6,461 bases of DNA from an uncultured Litorilinea sp. (lineage in GTDB: Bacteria > Chloroflexota > Anaerolineae > Caldilineales > Caldilineaceae): contig CAMPHP010000185.1 in assembly GCA_946885925.1 (NCBI GenBank), positions 1-6,461 on the forward strand. The letters run 5' to 3'. The translations under genes and the position numbers were made by a program. The stretch's first letter is position 1; each line of letters opens with the position of its first letter. The notes beneath the pieces are model-generated. The model worked only from the letters and a program-made list of their open reading frames with translations. It had not been told where the DNA came from and ran no database searches. This document shows, piece after piece, positions 1 to 5,262 of this stretch.

Positions 1-1
1 C

Positions 2-442
2 TTTGTCATAGGGCAAGCGAACCTTGCTGCCTTTGCCTCTCAGATTGGCGCACATTTTGTCAGTGAACAACGGCGTACAAAGCTGGCGGCACTCTGCGCG
101 CGCGAAGCTGTGGATCAACGCCTTAACGTTAAAGATGTCGTGGCACTAGGCATCAAGGAAGTGGTGCGTGCCAACAAAGAGGTGCGTGCCAACAAAGAGG
201 CCCAAGGTATCACCTGGGATGCGCTCAACCAAGCCTGTGGTGTAGCACAACGGGAATTTTATCCCACCAACACTGCCGCCATCGCTGACTACTTTGCCAG
301 TGACGAATTGCGGTGTTATGCCACCAGCGATATTTACTGGGATCGCATTGTTAGCATTGAGTATGCGGGTGAAAAGCAGACCTATGATCTAGAGATTGCC
401 GGTACTCACAACTTTGTCGCCAACGATATTCTGGTACATAAC
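2..442 (+). other. C-terminal part of an intein inserted in DnaE
   Basis: Inteins excise themselves from the host protein and join the flanking exteins. The splicing end is clear: [20 protein letters not shown] matches intein blocks F and G, with penultimate His and terminal Asn (440-442). It is followed by Ser+1 (443-445), the nucleophile of the C-extein. Upstream, [14 protein letters not shown] is the usual strand before block F. The first codons ([20 protein letters not shown], then RRTKLAAL) resemble the end of a LAGLIDADG endonuclease domain, so this is probably a full-size rather than a mini-intein. The insertion lies just before the SHxADY motif, four residues downstream of the site used by the split DnaE intein of cyanobacteria (before CFNKSH). 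The N-terminal splicing block and catalytic endonuclease motifs are outside the window, so activity cannot be judged. Confidence 0.92.
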
Positions 443-2440
443 AGCCATGCGGCTGACTACGGCGTTATTACGGTGCAGACGGCTTTTCTCAAGGCCCATT
501 ACCCTGTGGAGTACATGGCCGCGCTGCTGTTGGTTGAGCGTGATAAGACTGAGAAGGTCATCAACTTCATCAACGAATGCCGGCGCATGGGCATTGACGT
601 GCTGCCACCCGACGTTAACTATAGCGGGCTTGATTTTGAGATTCAGACGCGCCCTGCTGACACGGAGAGCAACAGCCGTCGCGACCCCAACCTGGCCTAT
701 CAATTCCCTGTGCCTGAAGGCAGCGCTATCCGCTTTGGCATGGCCGCGGTCAAGAATGTGGGCGAAGGGCCTGTCAAGGTCATCTTGGCGGCGCGTGAGG
801 AGGGTGGCCCCTTTCAGTCGCTTGAAGATTTCTGTGAGCGCGTTGATCTGCGCCAGGTCAATAAGCGTGCGTTGGAATGTCTGATCAAGGTCGGGGCATT
901 TGATCGCTTTGGCAATCGCAACCAGATGTTGAATGTTCTCGACCAGATGGTTGCCCAATCTGCCTCGGTCTTTAGTGCGCGCGATAGCGGCCAGCTCTCC
1001 ATGTTCGATTTGATGAGCGAGGGGGGAGCAACTTCGGTTTCACCCATCCGGCTGCCCGACCTTGAGGAAGTAAAGGGGCGTGAAAAGCTAATATGGGAAA
1101 AGGAATTGTTGGGCGTCTATGCCATGAGCCACCCGCTTCAGGCCTTGAGTGTGGATATTCGTAACATCGTCACCTGTGGTTGTAGCGAGTTGGATGAACG
1201 CTATGATGGCAAGGGTGTGCTATTGGCAGGGATGATTACGAGCGTACGCACGATTAACACCAAAAAGGGTGACCAGATGGCCTTTGTCCAAATTGAGGAT
1301 ATGGGCGGTCAATGTGAGGTTGTCGTCTTTCCACGCACCTATGCCGAGGTTAAAGAACTGCTCGTCCCTGATTCAGTGGTCATGGTCAAGGGCAAAGCCC
1401 AAACGCGCGAGGGGCAGACCAGCCTGCTGGCGGATAGCTTCCAAACCTATGTGGACATGGCGATTGCCATTGGCCCTGAACCTGAATATCAGAAGCCACT
1501 CCTAGACATCATACCCACCATTAACGGTTTCCACTTGGAGGGAAGCAGCATGGATGAAAACAACGACGCCTCCAATGGCTTTAGCAATGGCATGAATGGC
1601 TTTGAAGGAGACGATGACAGCAGCTACTTCCAAGAGGAGAACCCTTTTGCCAATGAGCCGCCTGCTTGGTTGAAGGCAGAAGTTGTTGCAGAGAGCGCGA
1701 CTCAAAGTGCATCCAACTCGAAGAGTGACGTCCCTGCGGCTGGCTATACCATCAAGCCGCAGGAAGAGGCTGCGCCTGATAACCCCTATTTGCACGAGTC
1801 CCGTAACTTGCGCGAGGAAAACGGGAATTTTGAGATTCCCTTGCCTAAATCCCTGCAAAACAATGCGGCGTTACGTGCTGAGGTGGAAAAGGAGAACGAG
1901 CCAGATAAGCCGAGCGAGCAAGCTGCGCCCGACAATCCCTATTTGCATGAATCGCGTAACCTGCGCGAGGAAGATGGCGATTTTGTGATTGCCTTACCCA
2001 AGTCGCTTCAGAACGACCCGTCGTTGCTGGCAGAGCTAGAGGCAACAGGCCAAGCTGATGGCGTGGCAAAGGGTGAAGATGATTCAGATGCCCAGCATGG
2101 GAATGGGCCTAAAAATGGGCATAAAAATGGTCAAAGTAACGGGCATGGTAATGGTCACAGCGAAAGACAGAATGGGCAGAATAGCTTGATTGCCAATGGC
2201 AAGCGCACCATGCAGATCGTTTTCCGCCCCTCTGGCGATCTTGACCGGGATAAGTACCGGCTCCAGCAGATTGTTGAGACTGTACGCAATCCCAAGGGGC
2301 GTGATCAATTCCTGATCACCATCAAGTCTAACGGTAAACCTACCACTTTAGCCTTTCCCGATGATCCTTGCTCGATCAATGACCGGCTGTGCCAAGAACT
2401 TACTAAATTCTTCCGCGTCGAAGTCCAGGTGAAAGGGTAA
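2..2440 (+). CDS. dnaE: DNA polymerase III alpha subunit (DnaE), C-terminal part, interrupted by an intein; 5' end outside window
   Basis: This is the catalytic subunit of the replicative polymerase, which synthesises DNA in the holoenzyme. The frame is open from position 2, so the gene starts upstream; the GTG at 110 lies inside the intein and is not a real start. Counting from the codon at 2, codons 1-147 are intein and 148-812 are extein. The extein opens with [20 protein letters not shown], the conserved segment after FNK in DnaE. A helix-hairpin-helix region follows at about 243-310 ([12 protein letters not shown]). QLSMF at 331-335 resembles the internal beta-clamp-binding motif. The OB fold is at about 405-450 ([17 protein letters not shown]). 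Codons 485-735 are an acidic, low-complexity linker with a duplicated motif. A small C-terminal domain (737-812) resembles the extension of Gram-positive/Thermus-type DnaE. The catalytic aspartates lie upstream, outside the window. The family call is firm; the linker's role is unknown. Confidence 0.95.
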   Translation, partial: FVIGQANLAAFASQIGAHFVSEQRRTKLAALCAREAVDQRLNVKDVVALGIKEVVRANKEVRANKEAQGITWDALNQACGVAQREFYPTNTAAIADYFASDELRCYATSDIYWDRIVSIEYAGEKQTYDLEIAGTHNFVANDILVHNSHAADYGVITVQTAFLKAHYPVEYMAALLLVERDKTEKVINFINECRRMGIDVLPPDVNYSGLDFEIQTRPADTESNSRRDPNLAYQFPVPEGSAIRFGMAAVKNVGEGPVKVILAAREEGGPFQSLEDFCERVDLRQVNKRALECLIKVGAFDRFGNRNQMLNVLDQMVAQSASVFSARDSGQLSMFDLMSEGGATSVSPIRLPDLEEVKGREKLIWEKELLGVYAMSHPLQALSVDIRNIVTCGCSELDERYDGKGVLLAGMITSVRTINTKKGDQMAFVQIEDMGGQCEVVVFPRTYAEVKELLVPDSVVMVKGKAQTREGQTSLLADSFQTYVDMAIAIGPEPEYQKPLLDIIPTINGFHLEGSSMDENNDASNGFSNGMNGFEGDDDSSYFQEENPFANEPPAWLKAEVVAESATQSASNSKSDVPAAGYTIKPQEEAAPDNPYLHESRNLREENGNFEIPLPKSLQNNAALRAEVEKENEPDKPSEQAAPDNPYLHESRNLREEDGDFVIALPKSLQNDPSLLAELEATGQADGVAKGEDDSDAQHGNGPKNGHKNGQSNGHGNGHSERQNGQNSLIANGKRTMQIVFRPSGDLDRDKYRLQQIVETVRNPKGRDQFLITIKSNGKPTTLAFPDDPCSINDRLCQELTKFFRVEVQVKG
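164..199 (+). repeat. Perfect 18-bp tandem duplication inside the intein
   Basis: The 18-mer GTGCGTGCCAACAAAGAG occurs twice in direct succession (164-181 and 182-199), in frame, coding VRANKE twice. The copies are identical, including third positions. This suggests a recent slippage duplication in the segment joining the endonuclease-like region to the C-terminal splicing block. Confidence 0.97.
1769..2041 (+). repeat. Duplicated 51-codon module in the DnaE linker
   Basis: Two copies of a module starting [17 protein letters not shown] lie 153 bp apart (from 1769 and from 1922). About 31 of the first 40 residues are identical. The invariant parts are the opening 17 residues and LPKSLQN near the end. 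In those 24 codons the copies differ at 13 positions, all synonymous. This is an old duplication with the peptide held under selection. The module lies between the OB fold and the C-terminal domain. I recognise no named domain; a short binding motif is one possibility. Confidence 0.9.
2102..2184 (+). repeat. Asn-Gly-rich tract (four-codon period) in DnaE
   Basis: An NG dipeptide recurs about every four codons ([20 protein letters not shown], then after ERQ another NG). The AATGGG/AATGGT words repeat at a 12-bp period. It is probably a flexible, slippage-generated spacer just before the C-terminal domain. Confidence 0.85.
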
Positions 2441-2458
2441 CGCGTTCCTCGCTGCAAT

Positions 2459-2520
2459 CTCACGCAGAGACGCGAAAGGGAGAGTAAGAAAGACTCTCTT
2501 CTTTCGCGTCTCTGCGTGAG
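2459..2520. terminator. Long near-perfect hairpin between convergent genes, probable bidirectional terminator
   Basis: Arms 2459-2478 (ctcacgcagagacgcgaaag) and 2501-2520 are perfect 20-bp inverted repeats. An inner stem GAGAGT/ACTCTC (2480-2485/2493-2498) closes a 7-nt loop. The hairpin starts 18 nt after the dnaE stop and ends 31 nt before the stop of the opposite gene, a typical place for a shared terminator. A six-T run lies at 2534-2539, about 13 nt past the stem on the + side rather than directly after it, and no T-run exists on the other side. It is therefore not a textbook intrinsic terminator; it could be a dispersed hairpin repeat or an mRNA 3'-end stabiliser. Confidence 0.65.
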
Positions 2521-2551
2521 TATCTCTGACGTATTTTTTACTGCGATGTAT

Positions 2552-4228
2552 TTACTGCGGCAGTGATGCCAGTTCCTCGCGCAACTGCTTCAGCTCTATT
2601 TCCAGTTGGTTAATGCGTGCTTCGAGAATGGCGCGGCGTTCGACTGGCGTTAGATCCAGGGGTGTTTCTATCGCGTCCGCACCCATTTTGGCATCGTCAC
2701 GAATTGCCAGGACATGGACAGTCCAGATGATGGCCGCGATGGCACTGCGTGCGAGGTCGCCCGCTGCCTCTGCCCCTATAAAACTTACAGTAGGATCGCC
2801 CAATAGCACCAGCAAGAGCCGGTAAGCCACCTGGGCTAGGTAAAAGAGGATAACCAAGCCGCTGACTAGCGCCACCCCATAGAGATAGACCTTGCGTGGG
2901 CCAGAAGCACGTTCTGCGCGGCCTGCGGCATCATCTTGGCGCGCCACACGCTGCACCACTTGCCAATGGTAGGCCCAGATAGGTGCTGCTACCACGATGC
3001 GGCTCAGTCCTGCAGCAAGGGGAAAAACCCAGATGCGGTCGCCTCCTGTGGTGATCTGCCCGCTGATCCAATCCAGCCCCACCTGCACCACGTCAACCGC
3101 GCCAAACCAGAGGATGATCAGCCCTGTTGCTGCAACAGCATAGTAGTAGAGCCGCCGGATCAGTGCGCCCTCGTGACTTTCGCCATAGGCCGCGGCCTCT
3201 CGTTGCAGGAAACTCCAATGCCAGCGCCAGATCGCCAACCCAACCGGAGTTGCAGCAATTGTCGTGGTGAGGATGTCGATGAATTGAGGATCGGTGAAAC
3301 TCAGTTCGCCTAGAAGCACCAAGATCAGAGAACGGAGCAATTCCGCCACTGGCAGCAGAACCGTCAGTGCGCCCCCAACCACTGCCACATAGAGATAGAA
3401 ACGCCGTAATGCCGTTTGTGCTTCTTGCGGATGGGCAACAGCCAAGGCTTGCCAGCGCACCCAGTTGAGTCGCAGCAACGGCGCGCCCACCAGTAGTTGG
3501 GCTAGATGGTCCGCTAACCTGGGTGCCCACCACCCGATAACTGTCACCTGCACCCCAATTGCATTGAGCGCCATGCGCAGCAAGGTTTCGATCAGTCCTA
3601 CACTGCCGAAGATGACAAGCCCCAGCCCAAAGAGTCCTGCCAAGGTCTGATAGAGCCGCCGCCAAGTACCAGCAATACCGATTTCTTGGCCCAGATCACC
3701 ATCCGTGCGTGCAATATTGAGAAAATAGCGTTGCAACGCCAACCCGATCAGCAGCATGAGTAGGTCATGGAGCCAGCCAGCGGGCCAGATAGTGCTTTCG
3801 CTCACTGGCATTCCAAACGCCAATTGTGCGATGCCTTGGATCAGGCTAAAGGCGTTGTAAAGCGCATACCCTACGGCGACTGCCGCGGCAACATAGAGGA
3901 AGAATTTGCGCATGCCAGAGTGCAACTCTTCCAGATCACGGCGGTTCAGGATTGCCGCCCAATGGACGAGGAAGATCGGCGTGGCAACCAACAACACGCC
4001 GCCATTCCCAGCAATGGCATCGCGGGTGTAGAAGTCAATGGTGTAGACGGCTTCTCCTACATTGCTGCCGAGCCATATACCATCTAGGATATAAATGAGA
4101 TTGTCGGCGGCGATCAATGCAGCGATGAGGCTGATGAGCGCCATGCCGTAGAAGTAGAGACGTCGCACAAAGGTCCGTGCGCCGCCATCCGCAGGGCGAG
4201 TCCGTGCGGCAGAATCTAGGGTAGTCAT
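2552..4228 (-). CDS. Polytopic membrane protein of six ~84-residue repeats (DUF5671-like), function unknown
   Basis: This 558-residue integral membrane protein has about twelve hydrophobic segments. Six repeats begin with an [R][RK]-x-[YF] signature: R22-R23-L-Y, R107-K108-F-F, R190-R191-L-Y, R275-R276-F-Y, R358-R359-L-Y and R445-K446-V-Y. Intervals are 85, 83, 85, 83 and 87 residues. Each repeat has a hydrophobic helix after the signature and a second one about 50 residues on. That second helix often ends in a PIW/xxHW-type motif (TPIFLVHW 83-90, WRWHW 334-338, APIWAYHW 415-422, IIWTVHVL 500-507). The family name is from memory of RRLYxY-type DUF5671 proteins in Chloroflexota and is uncertain. 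A charged, probably cytoplasmic coiled coil ends the protein (about 527-555). The ATG follows AAGGGA by 5 nt. It lies 30 nt downstream of the anchored small protein and is probably co-transcribed. No catalytic motif is evident. Confidence 0.85.
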   Translation of the reverse strand: MTTLDSAARTRPADGGARTFVRRLYFYGMALISLIAALIAADNLIYILDGIWLGSNVGEAVYTIDFYTRDAIAGNGGVLLVATPIFLVHWAAILNRRDLEELHSGMRKFFLYVAAAVAVGYALYNAFSLIQGIAQLAFGMPVSESTIWPAGWLHDLLMLLIGLALQRYFLNIARTDGDLGQEIGIAGTWRRLYQTLAGLFGLGLVIFGSVGLIETLLRMALNAIGVQVTVIGWWAPRLADHLAQLLVGAPLLRLNWVRWQALAVAHPQEAQTALRRFYLYVAVVGGALTVLLPVAELLRSLILVLLGELSFTDPQFIDILTTTIAATPVGLAIWRWHWSFLQREAAAYGESHEGALIRRLYYYAVAATGLIILWFGAVDVVQVGLDWISGQITTGGDRIWVFPLAAGLSRIVVAAPIWAYHWQVVQRVARQDDAAGRAERASGPRKVYLYGVALVSGLVILFYLAQVAYRLLLVLLGDPTVSFIGAEAAGDLARSAIAAIIWTVHVLAIRDDAKMGADAIETPLDLTPVERRAILEARINQLEIELKQLREELASLPQ

Positions 4229-4258
4229 AAAATTCCCTTGTCTCTTATTGGGCCGCGC

Positions 4259-4729
4259 TTACCAGAAATATTCCGGTGTATTGATCTTCCAGCCATCTTC
4301 CTCGCGTATCACCTCCACTGTGACCTCACGGCTCCAAGTGGAACCCGCGCCAAATAGCCCACCCTGGCTATAGGTGTCTTGTATAAACGTTACTAAGGCA
4401 CGGTTCGGATCATCGGGGACGGGTTCAACCTTGATGATGCGTAGCCTCTGGCTGCTGTTTGTAGATGCCGTACGCCCAGCAAAGGGATCGTAATTATCCC
4501 GCTCGTTCTGCTGCAAGATCATCTCGCTATATTGCTCGCGGGCTGTGGTTAGATCGCCGCGTTGGAGAGCTAGAAACGCATTGTAGACCGGCGCTTCGGG
4601 CGTATCTAGCGGCATGTATTCTTGTGCCTCTACGCCTTGCCCGCCTGTCATATTCACCGTAACCACTGCGGCGATTAAGAGCACCAGCACTACCCCAATT
4701 ACAGCCCAGGTAAATTTGTCGAGTTTCAT
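4259..4729 (-). CDS. Small single-pass membrane-anchored protein with an extracytoplasmic domain, function unknown
   Basis: The protein has 156 residues. After MKLDK comes one hydrophobic segment (about 8-27), read as an uncleaved anchor since there is no lipobox or clear cleavage site. The remaining ~125 residues should face outside. A helical stretch around YNAFLALQRGDLTTAREQYS (about 49-68) is followed by strand-like segments (LRIIKVEPV, RALVTFIQDTY, REVTVEVI) and a closing DGWKINTPEYFW. A helical start with terminal beta-strands and a W-x-I ending resembles NTF2-like/DUF4878-type domains, but I cannot assign it firmly. It is the first gene of a probable two-gene minus-strand operon, so it may act with the polytopic partner. 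The ribosome binding site is weak (AGG words upstream only). It is the longest sensible frame and its ATG directly precedes the anchor. Confidence 0.8.
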   Translation of the reverse strand: MKLDKFTWAVIGVVLVLLIAAVVTVNMTGGQGVEAQEYMPLDTPEAPVYNAFLALQRGDLTTAREQYSEMILQQNERDNYDPFAGRTASTNSSQRLRIIKVEPVPDDPNRALVTFIQDTYSQGGLFGAGSTWSREVTVEVIREEDGWKINTPEYFW

Positions 4730-4753
4730 GGCCTATCTATCCTGCCTTTGGTT

Positions 4754-4806
4754 TTATATTCACCTTTATATTCACGTAGTGATTATATTCACGCAGTTAT
4801 ATTCGC
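4754..4806. repeat. Four irregularly spaced TTATATTCAC-like direct repeats
   Basis: TTATATTCAC occurs at 4754-4763, 4766-4775 and 4783-4792, and TTATATTCGC at 4797-4806. Starts are 12, 17 and 14 bp apart. Read on the minus strand (GTGAATATAA) they sit 25-77 bp upstream of the minus-strand operon start. They could be operator sites or decayed tandem repeats. Confidence 0.85.
4782..4787 (-). promoter_or_regulatory. Candidate -10 box for the minus-strand operon
   Basis: A perfect TATAAT occurs on the minus strand inside the third GTGAATATAA repeat, about 53 nt upstream of the ATG of the anchored protein. No recognisable -35 box lies 16-19 bp upstream, so this is only a candidate. The neighbouring repeats offer TATAAA alternatives. 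Confidence 0.3.
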
Positions 4807-4836
4807 CGGTACTCGTGTAACATCATTGCGCTACTG

Positions 4837-4889
4837 CTTTGCTGCCATGTTTCGCCTTCCGTACATGCGGACGGGAACCCGCAGCAAAG
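4837..4889. other. Possible folded intergenic element (nested inverted repeats)
   Basis: CTTTGCTGC (4837-4845) and GCAGCAAAG (4881-4889) are perfect 9-bp inverted repeats. Inside them TTCCGT (4857-4862) can pair with ACGGGAA (4871-4877) with one bulged G, leaving an 8-nt loop. No T-run follows on either strand. It may be a leader structure or attenuator, or chance pairing. Confidence 0.4.
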
Positions 4890-4924
4890 GGACGGACTCT
4901 ACGGTTCCTGCTGGACTTTATTGT

Positions 4925-4969
4925 AGCACTTATGCAAATAGCACTTATGCAAATAGCACTTATGCAAAT
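4925..4969. repeat. Three perfect tandem copies of a 15-bp sequence
   Basis: AGCACTTATGCAAAT is repeated exactly three times without spacer (4925-4939, 4940-4954, 4955-4969). It lies in the divergent intergenic region and is not in any credible gene. Identical copies suggest recent expansion or maintained binding sites. A 15-bp period puts adjacent copies on roughly opposite faces of the helix. Confidence 0.97.
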
Positions 4970-5030
4970 GACGAAAGGGTAAGGTGCAATGTTCCAGTGA
5001 ATAGGCGGCAGGGGGAGGCAGAAAAGTAGG

Positions 5031-5059
5031 TTGCACCATCTAGGGGGCAATGATATGAT
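5031..5059 (+). promoter_or_regulatory. Candidate sigma-70-type promoter for the solute-binding gene
   Basis: TTGCAC (5031-5036) and TATGAT (5054-5059) are separated by 17 bp. The -10 matches consensus at 5 of 6 positions; the -35 keeps only the TTG. Transcription from here would give a leader of about 200 nt before the start codon at 5263. This is a consensus match only. Confidence 0.4.
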
Positions 5060-5101
5060 GATTGTGCTCCCAAACGCAACAAGCTAACATCGCACCGCTC
5101 C

Positions 5102-5134
5102 ATATCGCATCTATAACGCATCTATATCGCTACC
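5102..5134. repeat. Imperfect 11-bp tandem repeat
   Basis: ATATCGCATCT (5102-5112) and ATAACGCATCT (5113-5123) differ at one base. A third unit, ATATCGCTACC (5124-5134), matches for the first seven bases. The period is close to one helical turn, which would put equivalent bases on one face. It lies in the leader or promoter region of the solute-binding gene. Confidence 0.75.
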
Positions 5135-5250
5135 TTCCCTTGCAACATCATCGCTGCCACATTGCATTATGGTGCATTGTGCTGTTACTGCAAGTCATGG
5201 AGCCATATCTCTACCATTCGTTAATCCGTCCCCTAGCGGATATTCCACCC

Positions 5251-5257
5251 AAGGAGG
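5251..5257 (+). promoter_or_regulatory. Strong ribosome binding site of the solute-binding gene
   Basis: AAGGAGG lies 5 nt before the ATG at 5263. It favours that start over the in-frame ATG at 5278, which would still keep the twin-arginine motif. Confidence 0.9.
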
Positions 5258-5262
5258 TTCCA

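Larger units (their letters stand above)
4730..5262. promoter_or_regulatory. Divergent intergenic region with regulatory character, no gene seen
   Basis: This 533-bp stretch separates the start of the minus-strand membrane operon from the rightward solute-binding gene. Open frames here encode the short tandem repeats and have no credible ribosome binding site. TGCAA or TTGCA occurs at 4933, 4948, 4963, 4985, 5031, 5140 (as TTGCAA), 5162 and 5189. By chance about 0.5 would be expected in that 261-bp span, so a transcription factor may bind here. I see no tRNA and no riboswitch I can recognise. Confidence 0.55.

Noticed and set aside
110..112. GTG as the start of the dnaE product
   Set aside because: The frame continues open to position 2 with intein-like sequence, so this is an internal Val codon.
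389..958. Open frame of 189 codons on the minus strand
   Set aside because: It lies wholly inside dnaE, whose protein matches the family along this stretch; it is an antisense shadow.
2537..2559. Direct repeat TTTACTGCG (2537-2545 and 2551-2559) at the end of the membrane protein gene
   Set aside because: Nine bases repeated once; probably a small slippage duplication around the stop codon with no evident role.
3093..3665. Open frame of 190 codons on the minus strand, in another frame
   Set aside because: It overlaps the repeat membrane protein, which has the regular helices and repeats. The shadow has no recognisable features.
4925..4969. Possible CRISPR fragment
   Set aside because: The 15-bp units are directly adjacent with no spacers.
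4748..5029. Small plus-strand frame coding NSTYA repeats, and its antisense counterpart coding ICISA repeats
   Set aside because: Both merely translate the 15-bp tandem array and lack a ribosome binding site. A regulatory repeat is the simpler reading.
5224..5241. Short inverted repeat ATCCG/CGGAT ahead of the ribosome binding site
   Set aside because: Only five base pairs with an 8-nt loop, expected by chance.
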